A DNA stretch of 64,000 nt from Ochrobactrum vermis (lineage in GTDB: Bacteria > Pseudomonadota > Alphaproteobacteria > Rhizobiales > Rhizobiaceae): assembly GCF_002975205.1 (NCBI RefSeq), contig NZ_PCOC01000001.1, positions 1,612,001 to 1,676,000 of the forward strand, given 5' to 3'. This document shows positions 16,620 to 24,881 of the stretch, piece by piece. Every line of letters starts with the position of its first letter. The first letter of the stretch is position 1. The translations under genes were made by a program, and so were the position numbers. The notes under the pieces are model-generated. The model was given only the letters and a program-made list of their open reading frames with translations. It searched no databases and was not told the DNA's origin.

Positions 16620-17840
16620 TTAACGGCGGCCTTCGAGCGGGATCACATTCTGCAGGTTCTCGTCTCTGGTAGACAGAAACCGCTTGATGTTACGTGCGGC
16701 CTGACGGATGCGATGCTCGTTTTCGACCAAAGCGATACGCACATATTCGTCGCCGTGTTCGCCAAAACCGATACCCGGCGCGACGGCCACATCAGCTTGT
16801 TCGACCAACAGCTTGGAAAATTCGAGCGAACCCAGCGAACGGAAACGTTCCGGGATCGGAACCCATGCGAACATGGTTGCGGCTGGCGGCGGAACGTCCC
16901 AGCCCGCACGACCGAAGCTTTCAACCAGCACATCGCGACGCTGCTTATAGACATTGCGCACGTAGGCAATGTCCGAGCCGTCCCCATTCAACGCTGCCGT
17001 CGCGGCAACCTGAATAGGCGTAAACGCGCCATAATCGAGATAGGATTTGACGCGGGTGAGAGCTGCGATCAGGCGTTCATTGCCAACCGCAAAGCCCATG
17101 CGCCATCCCGGCATGGAGAATGTCTTCGACATCGAGGTAAACTCGACCGCCACGTCCATGGCGCCGGGCACTTCCAGCACCGATGGCGGAGGATTGCCAT
17201 CAAAATAGATTTCCGAATAGGCAAGGTCAGACAGGATGACGATGTCATGCTTGCGTGCAAACGCAACGACGTCCTTATAGAAATCGAGCGTCGCCACATA
17301 GGCAGTCGGATTGGATGGGAAATTCAGGATCAGCGCAATCGGCTTCGGAATCGAATGCTTTACGCCACGTTCCAAGGCCGGGATGAAGCTGTCATCCGGC
17401 TTGGCCTGAATCGAACGGACCACGCCGCCCGACATGATGAAGCCGAACGAATGGATCGGATAGGTCGGGTCCGGGCAAAGCACCACATCGCCCGGCGCGG
17501 TGATGGCCTGCGCCATATTGGCGAAACCTTCCTTGGAACCAAGTGTGGCGACGACCTGCGTATCGGGATTGAGCTTCACACCAAAGCGGCGCGCATAATA
17601 TTGCGCCTGCGCACGACGCAGTCCCGGTATTCCCTTCGATGAGGAATAACGATGCGCACGCGGGTCCTGCACGGCCTCGCACAGCTTGTCGACAATATTC
17701 TGCGGGGTCGGCAGATCCGGATTACCCATGCCAAGATCGATAATGTCGGCACCCGCCGCTCGCGCCGATGCCTTCAGACGGTTGACCTGTTCAAAGACAT
17801 AAGGGGGCAGACGACGGATTTTATGGAATTCTTCCGACAT
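16620..17840 (-). CDS. Class I/II aminotransferase, AlaC-like
   Basis: A 406-residue PLP-dependent fold-type I aminotransferase. Motifs are DLGMGNPDLPTP, PDPTYPIHSFG, ILNFPSNPTA and the PLP lysine in SMSKTFSMPGWRMGFAVG. It is closest to the AlaC/YfdZ group (glutamate-pyruvate type), which is commonly placed upstream of hom in alphaproteobacteria. LL-diaminopimelate aminotransferase is a related alternative. I chose the ATG at 17840 (MSEEFHKIRRLPPYVF); the open frame continues upstream to 17942 without family likeness. The genomic link to hom suggests a role in amino-acid metabolism. Confidence 0.88.
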   Translation of the reverse strand: MSEEFHKIRRLPPYVFEQVNRLKASARAAGADIIDLGMGNPDLPTPQNIVDKLCEAVQDPRAHRYSSSKGIPGLRRAQAQYYARRFGVKLNPDTQVVATLGSKEGFANMAQAITAPGDVVLCPDPTYPIHSFGFIMSGGVVRSIQAKPDDSFIPALERGVKHSIPKPIALILNFPSNPTAYVATLDFYKDVVAFARKHDIVILSDLAYSEIYFDGNPPPSVLEVPGAMDVAVEFTSMSKTFSMPGWRMGFAVGNERLIAALTRVKSYLDYGAFTPIQVAATAALNGDGSDIAYVRNVYKQRRDVLVESFGRAGWDVPPPAATMFAWVPIPERFRSLGSLEFSKLLVEQADVAVAPGIGFGEHGDEYVRIALVENEHRIRQAARNIKRFLSTRDENLQNVIPLEGRR

Positions 17841-17974
17841 GATCCTGTGTTCCAGTGGAGGGTTGAACGTAATGGCGCGTATGCGCCGCAATGGAGCTAT
17901 ACACCTGTTCTCGAATCGGGTCGAGACGTGTTGCCGCGTCAAACGACGCAGTTTTCGTCTTTATGGAAGAGGAT

Positions 17975-18322
17975 TTACTCTTCCCCGCTTTCGATCTGTT
18001 TCAGGGTAGCGTCCGTTTCCTGCTGCGCCTGCTGACGCAGAGTTGCAGCCTCGGCTGGCGTGAAGCCTGCACCGCCGGTTCTAGACGCCGCCAGACGCGT
18101 GCGGTCGGCATCGAGCTTAGTTGTAAGCTGCTGCTTTTCTTCGGCGGTAATCTGCGTGGTCGCAGCCTTTGGCATATGGCCGAATGTCGGGAATACGCCG
18201 GTACGGGAAGCGCCTTCCTGCGGTGTGCCCTGAAACTCTTTTCCGCCCGCGCATGCCGTGAGCATCGCCGCCGCTGTTGCTGCCAGCAAAAGATTGGCGA
18301 TCTGCCGCGTGCGCTTGGTCAT
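17975..18322 (-). CDS. Small lipoprotein of unknown function
   Basis: A 115-residue protein from the ATG at 18322. It has a lipoprotein signal peptide with lipobox LTAC, so Cys24 should be the lipidated residue. The mature part is short, helical and charged, rich in Gln, Thr and Ala (TAEEKQQLTTKLDADRTRL), and ends in acidic residues. The +2 residue is Ala, so sorting to the outer membrane is likely. No known domain. It is upstream of the aminotransferase gene in the same direction, 134 bp away. Confidence 0.75.
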   Translation of the reverse strand: MTKRTRQIANLLLAATAAAMLTACAGGKEFQGTPQEGASRTGVFPTFGHMPKAATTQITAEEKQQLTTKLDADRTRLAASRTGGAGFTPAEAATLRQQAQQETDATLKQIESGEE

Positions 18323-18885
18323 GTTTCTGTTCCCGGTTAATGCCGCATAAGATGCTGTTGGCCACAACACCAGACAAAGATAAAGCAATTGCCAAGGGAT
18401 AGCACCAAGTCGAGGCGTCCTGTCAACAAGTGAGTGATGCAAATCGGAAATTCGCCTCGTACCGAAGGCCGACGGCTCCTCGCAGACTATCGCGACTGCT
18501 GAAGCGGAACAGAAAATGTAACCAATGGTTACATAAAGTAATATTTCGTTATTACCCAGTATCCGCACTGAACCCGAAGTCTTTTAACACTAAATGCGCA
18601 TCAATAGTTGCACTCGGCGATTAAAAAACTTAAAAATTGGTAACCAATTGCCCGATGGGTGATTTGTCTAATACAGCAGAATGATAGTCATAGTTCTGAA
18701 GTGACCATCATAAGATGCTGATATTTCTGAATTTATTTCCCGGCATAAACAGTCGGGAGTTGTGGGAACGATCGCCATCAGCATGGCGTCAAACTCGCAC
18801 GGGAGAGCCGATCTCCCGAAACCAGGTCAGTTCGAATGCGTTCGAGCCGCCAATCTGGTCAGGGAAATCGAGCTGGAGCAGACTG
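18323..18885. other. 563-bp divergent intergenic region with two palindromes
   Basis: No gene is supported here. The stretch is more AT-rich than its surroundings. A 17-bp palindrome, TGTAACCAATGGTTACA, lies at 18517-18533, and a 15-bp palindrome, AATTGGTAACCAATT, at 18635-18649. They share GTAACCAAT, spaced 121 bp apart. They sit between two divergent lipoprotein genes and may be operators. An open frame from 18715 runs into the next gene but lacks a signal peptide and a ribosome site. Confidence 0.5.
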
Positions 18886-20154
18886 TTGAAATTTGCACAT
18901 TCTACACACCGGACCACCGGCAGGTTTCTTTCAGGTAGCGTGGCTTTGCTTGCGCTTCTTGTCACGTCCTGTACGTCGACCGGCACAGGTCTTGACGGAA
19001 AGCCGCTTCAGATGACCTCCACAACGGGCGGCTCCATGATTGCGGACACATTGCAAAGTGCCGCCGATCAGACTGCCACCGCCGAGGCGACGGCAACTGC
19101 TACTCCTTCGACAGAAGAAAAAAAGACCGAGGCCAAGCCGGGCCAAACAAAACCGGTGACCGTAGCCGAAGCCACGAACACCAATACAAAAGAACAGACA
19201 AAACCGGTCGAGACTGCAACAGCCGCTGAACAACAGCCGACAGAAGTAGCCGCCGTCGCGTCCCCGCAGCCAAAGAGCTCGTCGCTTTTCGGTATGTTCG
19301 GCGGCAACAAGTCCGCTGAACCTGAACCCGCAAAAGCAGCAGAACAGCCAGCGGCAGTCGCTCCAACCGAAACCGCGAAAAAGCAGCAGGAACCGGCAAA
19401 GGAAGAAAAAACTGCCGAATCCGCAGAGCCGCAACAAACCGCGGCAGCAAAGCCTGCCGAAGCAGAAAAGCCGGTTCAGGTTGCTTCACTGTTCGGCTCA
19501 ACAAAAAGCGCATATGCCTCACCGCAGCGCCCGACGGCCACGCAAGGCAGCATTGCCCGGCTTTTCTCCGACGAATCGGCAGGAACGCGCTCAGACAGAA
19601 CCGAAAACAAGAAGCTTGCAGTTGCCAAGCCCGTTTCACCATCCGCGAAACATGATTACAATTATTCGCTGCCCGGTGTGCGCCCCAATGGCGGCGTGGA
19701 AATCAAGCATCGCAACAGCCTTTACGACGATAGCGATATCGACGCGAATGAAGATGATGAGTTTGCAAATGTCACGCTTGCATCGGCTCCGGGCCTTGCC
19801 CGGCTCGCACCCAATGGCCTGAAAGTCCAAAGACAAACCGTAGACGTTGCCTGCCTCAAGCCACAGCTCGTTTCCATGCTGAAAAGCATGGAGCGGCATT
19901 TCCGCCGCCCGGTAATGGTGACTTCGGGCTATCGCAGTCCCTCATATAACCGCAAGGTCAACGGCGCACGCAAATCGCTGCATATGATCTGCGCGGCCGC
20001 AGATATTCAGATCGATGGCGTTTCCAAGTGGGAAGTCGCCCGCTTTGCCCGCTCCATGTCCGGGCGTGGCGGTGTCGGCACCTACTGCCACACGACCTCG
20101 GTTCACGTCGATGTCGGCCCGGAACGCGACTGGAACTGGCGCTGCAAGGGCTAG
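18886..20154 (+). CDS. Lipoprotein with M15-type peptidase domain (YcbK/DUF882-like)
   Basis: About 422 residues from the TTG at 18886, which has GGAG seven bases upstream and gives a lipoprotein signal ending LLVTSC (Cys29). Residues about 60-240 are low-complexity Ala/Pro/Thr/Glu/Lys, probably a periplasmic spacer. The C-terminal 115 residues are a peptidase M15 fold: VTSGYRSPSYNR, then SLHMICAAAD and TSVHVDVG, giving the expected His/Asp/His zinc site. The usual Gly three residues after the first His is Cys here. Members of this family act on, or bind, peptidoglycan peptides. A TAG stop formed by a repeat fragment ends it, followed by a strong terminator. Confidence 0.85.
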   Translation: MKFAHSTHRTTGRFLSGSVALLALLVTSCTSTGTGLDGKPLQMTSTTGGSMIADTLQSAADQTATAEATATATPSTEEKKTEAKPGQTKPVTVAEATNTNTKEQTKPVETATAAEQQPTEVAAVASPQPKSSSLFGMFGGNKSAEPEPAKAAEQPAAVAPTETAKKQQEPAKEEKTAESAEPQQTAAAKPAEAEKPVQVASLFGSTKSAYASPQRPTATQGSIARLFSDESAGTRSDRTENKKLAVAKPVSPSAKHDYNYSLPGVRPNGGVEIKHRNSLYDDSDIDANEDDEFANVTLASAPGLARLAPNGLKVQRQTVDVACLKPQLVSMLKSMERHFRRPVMVTSGYRSPSYNRKVNGARKSLHMICAAADIQIDGVSKWEVARFARSMSGRGGVGTYCHTTSVHVDVGPERDWNWRCKG

Positions 20155-20170
20155 AGCATATCTCCCGAAA
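20151..20170. repeat. Partial copy of the palindromic repeat seen at 52374-52482
   Basis: TAGAGCATATCTCCCGAAAG matches one end of the larger element with one mismatch in the first 20 bases. It supplies the stop codon of the M15 lipoprotein gene. Confidence 0.55.
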
Positions 20171-20195
20171 GCCGGATCGCGTGATCCGGCTTTTT
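20168..20195 (+). terminator. Terminator of the M15 lipoprotein gene
   Basis: AAAGCCGGATC (20168-20178) pairs with GATCCGGCTTT, followed by a run of T. A clear intrinsic terminator. Confidence 0.9.
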
Positions 20196-20295
20196 CTTTT
20201 GCTTTTATTTTCAACGGAATAACACGGCCATCCGCACGAGTTTCCCCCACTCCTGCAGCACATTCGTTTTTTTTCAGAAAAGTGTTTTTTGGGGC

Positions 20296-20324
20296 TTGCG
20301 AGTCAGAACCTTCCTGAATATAAG
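20296..20324 (+). promoter_or_regulatory. Promoter of the first tRNA-Glu
   Basis: -35 TTGCGA (20296) and -10 TATAAG (20319) with a 17-bp spacer. The mature tRNA begins 18 bp after the -10. Confidence 0.8.
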
Positions 20325-20341
20325 CCCACTCACACCAGCAG

Positions 20342-20416
20342 GCGCCCATCGTCTAGCGGTTAGGACAGCGCCCTTTCACGGCGCAGACAGGGGTTCGATT
20401 CCCCTTGGGCGTACCA
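20342..20416 (+). tRNA. tRNA-Glu (anticodon TTC)
   Basis: 75 nt with encoded CCA. The acceptor stem GCGCCCA/TGGGCGT pairs with one G-U. The anticodon loop CTTTCAC carries TTC. The T arm is AGGGGTTCGATTCCCCT. It is identical to the second copy downstream. Confidence 0.97.
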
Positions 20417-20517
20417 CTTTCTGGATTTTCATTTTCCCCTACAATTCAGTTAATTAGCGCTTTTTGCGAGCTGTTTAGTGCTGTCTAAACTTATTCACAG
20501 ATAGGTGAAAAAGGGGC

Positions 20518-20546
20518 TTGCATGTCGGAAATTTCCTGACTATAAG
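20518..20546 (+). promoter_or_regulatory. Promoter of the second tRNA-Glu
   Basis: -35 TTGCAT (20518) and -10 TATAAG (20541), 17-bp spacer, the same layout as the first copy. Confidence 0.8.
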
Positions 20547-20562
20547 CGCCCCACACCAGCAG

Positions 20563-20637
20563 GCGCCCATCGTCTAGCGGTTAGGACAGCGCCCTTTCAC
20601 GGCGCAGACAGGGGTTCGATTCCCCTTGGGCGTACCA
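20563..20637 (+). tRNA. tRNA-Glu (anticodon TTC), second copy
   Basis: Identical in all 75 nt to 20342-20416, including CCA. The 221-bp offset and the matching upstream promoter point to a tandem duplication of promoter plus gene. Confidence 0.97.
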
Positions 20638-20740
20638 TTGCTGGGTTTTCTTTTCCCTTGGATTTGACGGAATTATTACTGGCCGAATTGCCAGGATGCT
20701 GTTACGCGCCGACCTGCAACCTTTTCGGAAGGACAGCAAG

Positions 20741-21025
20741 ATGTCGAAAGCAACAGCAATCGTTCCCACCGCCCATGCCAGCCGCTACCTGCAGCAGCTT
20801 TGCAAACACTGGGCCCACAAATTCGCGGTCGAATTCACGCCGGAACATGGCACCATCGATTTGGGCGAGAACCGTCTTGTGATTCTCGATGCCGATGCGG
20901 AAAAACTGACCACAACGGTTGAAACCTCGGAAGAAAATCTCGCCCGCCTAGAAGAAGTGGTGGCAAGTCACGTCGTCCGCTTCGCTTTCCGCGAGGAACT
21001 CGTTTTCAACTGGGCGCAGCAGTAA
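20741..21025 (+). CDS. DUF2218 family protein
   Basis: A 94-residue cytoplasmic protein. The ATG at 20741 has AAGGA seven bases upstream. The whole length is one DUF2218 domain (RYLQQLCKHWAHKF near the start, IDLGENRLVILDAD, LEEVVASHVVRFAFRE, ending FNWAQQ). The same type of domain appears to form the N-terminus of the siderophore-interacting protein at 31407-32507, which hints at an iron- or flavin-related role. The function is not established. It is followed by its own terminator. Confidence 0.88.
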   Translation: MSKATAIVPTAHASRYLQQLCKHWAHKFAVEFTPEHGTIDLGENRLVILDADAEKLTTTVETSEENLARLEEVVASHVVRFAFREELVFNWAQQ

Positions 21026-21064
21026 CAGAAGCGGGCGCGTTTACCCTATCTGTAAAAAGCCCGC

Positions 21065-21111
21065 AAATTGCCCGGAATAGCCATTATCGCATCACATTCC
21101 GGGCAAATTTT
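21065..21111 (+). terminator. Terminator after the DUF2218 gene
   Basis: AAATTGCCCGGAAT (21065-21078) pairs with ATTCCGGGCAAATTT (from 21096), ending in TTTT. A 14-bp stem with a 17-base loop. Confidence 0.8.
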
Positions 21112-21161
21112 CCCGTGAAATTCTTCCCAACTTCGAACACGTGATTTGATGGGGAAGAATA

Positions 21162-21275
21162 ATGACAAGCGAAACGAGAACCACCCTTACCTTTCTCGGC
21201 GCCGGTCTCGTTGCAGCAGCAATGGTCCTCGGTGCGGATATGAGCTGGGCTGACGTCATCAAGGCCTTGTTCTAA
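21162..21275 (+). CDS. 37-residue single-helix membrane peptide
   Basis: ATG at 21162, TAA at 21273-21275, with GGGGAAG five bases before the start. The product is MTSETRTTLTFLGAGLVAAA (first 20 residues) followed by a hydrophobic stretch and the short tail WADVIKALF. It is one membrane segment (about 9-27) with a short polar N-terminus. It lies between a terminator and sfsA as an independent small gene. The ribosome site, the clean length and its isolation support it. No function is known to me. Confidence 0.55.
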   Translation: MTSETRTTLTFLGAGLVAAAMVLGADMSWADVIKALF

Positions 21276-21356
21276 GCGCCCCCGCCGGTTTCACTATTTT
21301 CGTGGAACCGTCAGAAAAACCTTTCACGGGCTCGCCGAACTGCTCTAAATCGGCGC

Positions 21357-22055
21357 ATGATTTTTCAAACACCTCTGGTTACCGGCAAGCTGGAACGCCG
21401 CTACAAAAGATTTCTTGCCGACGTCACGCTCGATGACGGGCGCTTTATTACTGCTTCCGTGCCCAATACCGGCTCGATGCTCGGATTGACCGCTACAGGT
21501 TCTCGCGTCTGGCTTAGTGTTTCGGATGCCCCTCACCGCAAATACGCCCATACGCTGCAGATTGTCGAAGCGGATAACACGCTGGTCGGCGTAAACACCG
21601 GCTTGCCGAACCGGATCGCTGAGGAAACAATCCTTAAGGGCCTCATTCCGGACCTCGCGGGATATGCCAGCCTCAAGCGCGAGCAGAAATATGGCAGGAA
21701 CTCACGCATCGACCTGTTGCTGGACGATGGCCCTCGCCAGCGAGCTTATGTCGAGGTCAAGAATGTGCATTTCATTCGTACGCTCGGATTGGCGGAATTC
21801 CCCGATACGGTGACGACGCGCGGTGCAAAACATCTCGATGAACTCGTCGACGTTGTTGCCGCTGGTCATCGGGGCGTGATGCTGTTTATTATCCAGCGAA
21901 GTGATTGCAGCAGATTCAGCATCTCCGGTGATCTCGACCCCACCTACGCACGTGCTTTTGAGCGCGCACGCGCAAACGGGGTTGAGGCTTGGGCCGTTCG
22001 GTGCCACATAACGGATGAACGCATTGACGCCACTACGCTGGTGCCGATTGAATAG
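21357..22055 (+). CDS. sfsA: Sugar fermentation stimulation protein SfsA
   Basis: A 232-residue member of the SfsA family. It has an N-terminal OB-like part ([23 protein letters not shown]) and a nuclease-like C-terminal fold with YVEVKNVHF and [16 protein letters not shown], matching the PD-(D/E)xK-type core. The E. coli protein was linked to maltose metabolism and DNA binding; the biochemical role is unsettled. It is 18 bp upstream of map and probably in one operon with map and radC. Confidence 0.93.
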   Translation: MIFQTPLVTGKLERRYKRFLADVTLDDGRFITASVPNTGSMLGLTATGSRVWLSVSDAPHRKYAHTLQIVEADNTLVGVNTGLPNRIAEETILKGLIPDLAGYASLKREQKYGRNSRIDLLLDDGPRQRAYVEVKNVHFIRTLGLAEFPDTVTTRGAKHLDELVDVVAAGHRGVMLFIIQRSDCSRFSISGDLDPTYARAFERARANGVEAWAVRCHITDERIDATTLVPIE

Positions 22056-22073
22056 ACTAAGACGGATCGAGTG

Positions 22074-22901
22074 ATGGTAACCTATATCGAAGCAACAAAC
22101 GCACCCATGAAATATACGGGCCAGATCAGGCTTTATGGTCCGGACGCTTTCGAAGGTATGCGCACCGTCTGCAACCTGACGGCACGCTGTCTTGATGCCC
22201 TCAACGATGTTGTCAAGCCGGGCGTAACAACCAATGAAATCGATCGTTTCGTGTTCGAGTTCGGCATGGATCACGGCGCATTTCCCGCCACGCTGAACTA
22301 TCGCGGCTATACGAAGTCGACCTGCACATCGATCAATCATGTCGTCTGCCATGGCATCCCGAACGAAAAGCCGTTGCGCGAAGGCGATATCGTCAACATC
22401 GACGTGACCTATCTCCTTGACGGCTGGCACGGCGATTCAAGCCGCATGTATGCAGTGGGTGAAATTAAGCGCGCCGCCGAACGGCTGCTTGAAGTCACCT
22501 ATGAAAGCCTGTTGCTTGGAATCGCGGCCGTAGCGCCAGGTACAAAAACGGGTGCAATCGGTGCGGCCATCCAGACCTATGCCGAAGCAGAGCGCTGCTC
22601 CGTCGTGCGAGACTTCTGCGGTCACGGTGTCGGACAGCTATTCCACGATGCGCCGAACATCCTCCATTACGGCACGCCGAATGAAGGGGTTGAAATCAAG
22701 GAAGGCATGATCTTCACGATCGAGCCCATGATCAATCTCGGCAAACCGCACGTGAAAGTCCTTGCCGATGGCTGGACGGCGGTTACCAGAGATCGTTCGC
22801 TGACAGCGCAATATGAGCATACGGTAGGTGTCACGAAGGACGGCTGCGAGATATTCACGCTCTCCCCAGCCAATGTCTTCGGACCACCTTCCATGAGATA
22901 A
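22074..22901 (+). CDS. map: Methionine aminopeptidase, type I
   Basis: A 275-residue cytosolic metalloprotease that removes the initiator methionine. The five metal ligands are present in [21 protein letters not shown] (two Asp), FCGHGVG (His), FTIEPM (Glu) and YEHTVGV (Glu), with the substrate His in [10 protein letters not shown]. The ATG at 22074 is taken over the GTG three bases earlier. It lies between sfsA and radC on the same strand. Confidence 0.96.
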   Translation: MVTYIEATNAPMKYTGQIRLYGPDAFEGMRTVCNLTARCLDALNDVVKPGVTTNEIDRFVFEFGMDHGAFPATLNYRGYTKSTCTSINHVVCHGIPNEKPLREGDIVNIDVTYLLDGWHGDSSRMYAVGEIKRAAERLLEVTYESLLLGIAAVAPGTKTGAIGAAIQTYAEAERCSVVRDFCGHGVGQLFHDAPNILHYGTPNEGVEIKEGMIFTIEPMINLGKPHVKVLADGWTAVTRDRSLTAQYEHTVGVTKDGCEIFTLSPANVFGPPSMR

Positions 22902-22960
22902 AAACAAAGAGATATAGTCTCGGTAATTGTCTGGTCTGTTTTTGCGGGGGTTTAAACAGG

Positions 22961-23710
22961 ATGGCAAAGAACAAGAATGAGCCGGACAACACGCAGTTTC
23001 CCGGCTTCAACGATACACTGCAACTAACACCGAAGATCGACCAGCCGCATTATGCCGGGCATCGTGACCGTCTCAAACAGCGTTTCAGGGATACTCCCGA
23101 TGCGCTGGCGGATTATGAATTGCTCGAAATGCTGCTGTTTCGCGCTATTCGCCGTTCAGACACCAAACCGCTCGCCAAAGCTTTGTTGGCCCGGTTCGGC
23201 TCTATCGCAGAAGTGCTGGCTGCTCCCGAAAAGCTGATTGCTGAAGTTCCCGGTGCCGGCCCCACCGTCGCGCACGAACTCAAGCTTGTGGAAGCTGTCG
23301 CCAAACGAAGCGCCCGCAGTGCGGTCATGGAACGCGAAGTGCTTGGTTCATGGAACAAGGTGATCGAATATTGCACCACTGCCATGGCCTACGAGACCCG
23401 CGAACAGTTCCGAATTTTGTTCCTCGACAAGAAGAACAAAATGATTGCAGACGAAGTTCAGCAGACGGGCACAGTGGACCACACGCCTGTTTACCCGCGC
23501 GAGGTCGTCAAGCGGGCATTGGAACTATCCGCAACTGCCATCATTCTGGTCCACAATCATCCATCTGGTGATCCGACCCCTTCTCGGGCAGACATCGACA
23601 TGACCAAGCAACTCGTCAGTGCAGCCAAGGCACTCAACATTACGGTGCATGACCATGTCATCGTCGGAAAGAACGGCCATGCCAGCTTCCGCGGACTGGG
23701 ATTGATCTAG
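22961..23710 (+). CDS. radC: RadC-family JAB-domain protein
   Basis: A 249-residue protein. It has an N-terminal helix-hairpin-helix-like part ([10 protein letters not shown], then [13 protein letters not shown]) and a C-terminal JAMM/MPN+ metalloprotease-like domain with the ligand set [14 protein letters not shown]. The family was once thought to act in DNA repair, but its true role is unclear. It is the last gene of the sfsA-map-radC run, 59 bp after map. Confidence 0.93.
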   Translation: MAKNKNEPDNTQFPGFNDTLQLTPKIDQPHYAGHRDRLKQRFRDTPDALADYELLEMLLFRAIRRSDTKPLAKALLARFGSIAEVLAAPEKLIAEVPGAGPTVAHELKLVEAVAKRSARSAVMEREVLGSWNKVIEYCTTAMAYETREQFRILFLDKKNKMIADEVQQTGTVDHTPVYPREVVKRALELSATAIILVHNHPSGDPTPSRADIDMTKQLVSAAKALNITVHDHVIVGKNGHASFRGLGLI

Positions 23711-23919
23711 CAAGACTTTCGGAAACAAGCAGTTACCAATTATTAAGCATAGCGCGAAGAATGGTCGCGCAATGCATGGAAATCGCTCGAATTTTCTTAA
23801 ATTTGGTCACAATCAGGGGCGAGACGGAAGCCAGTTCGAAGGCGCTGCCTTCCAATGGTTATAATAAGTTCAGGCATGTTTCCCGCCAGCGTTTCCAGAC
23901 GGGAAAATCGGAGTAAAAA

Positions 23920-24558
23920 ATGTTGAAGCGTTCTATCACCGCAGCGGCGCTCGGCGCCACAATCGTTGCTTTCACAGGTTCGGCTTTCGCTGCCGACGTG
24001 ATGGGAGCAACGGATTATTCCTATAACGATCCGGTTGCCAGCGGCCCGCATGACTGGTCCGGAAACTATATCGGCGCACAGATCGGCGCTTCTTCATCCA
24101 AGTTTCCAAGCCCCTTCACCAACCGCACCGGCGCTCTTGGCGGTGTTGTCGTCGGCAAGAACATGCAAAACGGCAATGTAGTGTTCGGTGCAGAGCTCGA
24201 AGGCAACTTCGCCGAAGCCGAACATCGCATCGGCCATGGCGGCAGCCTTCAGCAATCATGGAACGGTAATGCCAAGGGCAAGGTCGGCTATGCTTTCGAC
24301 AAGACGCTCGTTTACGGTACTGCCGGTTACGGTGTGACCCGCTTCAAGGCCAAGGACAACACCACTGCGGCTCCAGGCTGGGAAGGCGGCGCGCTGGTTG
24401 GCGCTGGTGTCGAACAGGCCCTAAGTGGCCCGCTTTCCGTCAAGGCTGAATATGACTTCCAGCGCTTCAGCGACGTGAAGTCACGCGTCAACGGCGTGGA
24501 ACAACGCAACAATTTGAAGAACCATTCGATCAAAGCCGGTCTGAACTACAAGTTCTAG
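23920..24558 (+). CDS. Outer membrane beta-barrel protein, Omp25/Omp31 type
   Basis: 212 residues. Signal peptide MLKRSITAAALGATIVAFTG with cleavage after about residue 24 (AFA/AD). The mature part is an eight-strand OmpA-like barrel: WSGNYIGAQIGASSS, VVFGAELEGNFAEA, KGKVGYAFDKTLVYGTAGYG, LSVKAEYDFQRF, ending in KAGLNYKF with the C-terminal Phe needed for outer-membrane insertion. It belongs with the Brucella Omp25/Omp31 group of surface proteins; I cannot tell which paralogue. A GGAG before the ATG and a strong terminator after it make it a single-gene unit. Confidence 0.9.
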   Translation: MLKRSITAAALGATIVAFTGSAFAADVMGATDYSYNDPVASGPHDWSGNYIGAQIGASSSKFPSPFTNRTGALGGVVVGKNMQNGNVVFGAELEGNFAEAEHRIGHGGSLQQSWNGNAKGKVGYAFDKTLVYGTAGYGVTRFKAKDNTTAAPGWEGGALVGAGVEQALSGPLSVKAEYDFQRFSDVKSRVNGVEQRNNLKNHSIKAGLNYKF

Positions 24559-24881
24559 ACCTCTTGATCCGACGCGAAACTTCATTCTGTTTTCGCATCA
24601 AGCAATTCTGCTTTTGCACAAAGGGCTGCGTTTCATAGCGCAGCCCTTTCGCTTTGCATAAATTTATCTTCATTTCGCAGTCTGACTACGTCATTCGATG
24701 GCTTGACTCCGACAGGCACTAACCGATTATAAATTGGGAGTGGAAGCGCGGGGAACAATAAGAGCGAAAAGCTCAACCACCATATCGGGAGGTTATCTTA
24801 CCTTGCCGTGTTGTCTCCTTGCGCCTGAACACTTGGATATGTGGCTCTGCTCTCGCAGGCCATGCAGTCAGGAATGAAAGA
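24559..24881. other. Intergenic region between the omp gene and the dipeptidase gene
   Basis: 323 bases. It holds the omp terminator (24620-24649) and then about 230 bases that must contain the promoter of the dipeptidase/peptide-import operon. No gene is visible. Frames open into the dipeptidase from 24819, but the best start is 24882. Confidence 0.5.
24620..24649 (+). terminator. omp terminator
   Basis: AAAGGGCTGCG (24620-24630) pairs with CGCAGCCCTTT (24639-24649), an 11-bp stem. The T-tract is broken by CG. Confidence 0.8.

Noticed and set aside
18715..18885. Upstream extension of the M15 lipoprotein
   Set aside because: It would bury the lipoprotein signal 57 residues inside; the TTG at 18886 has GGAG at the right distance.
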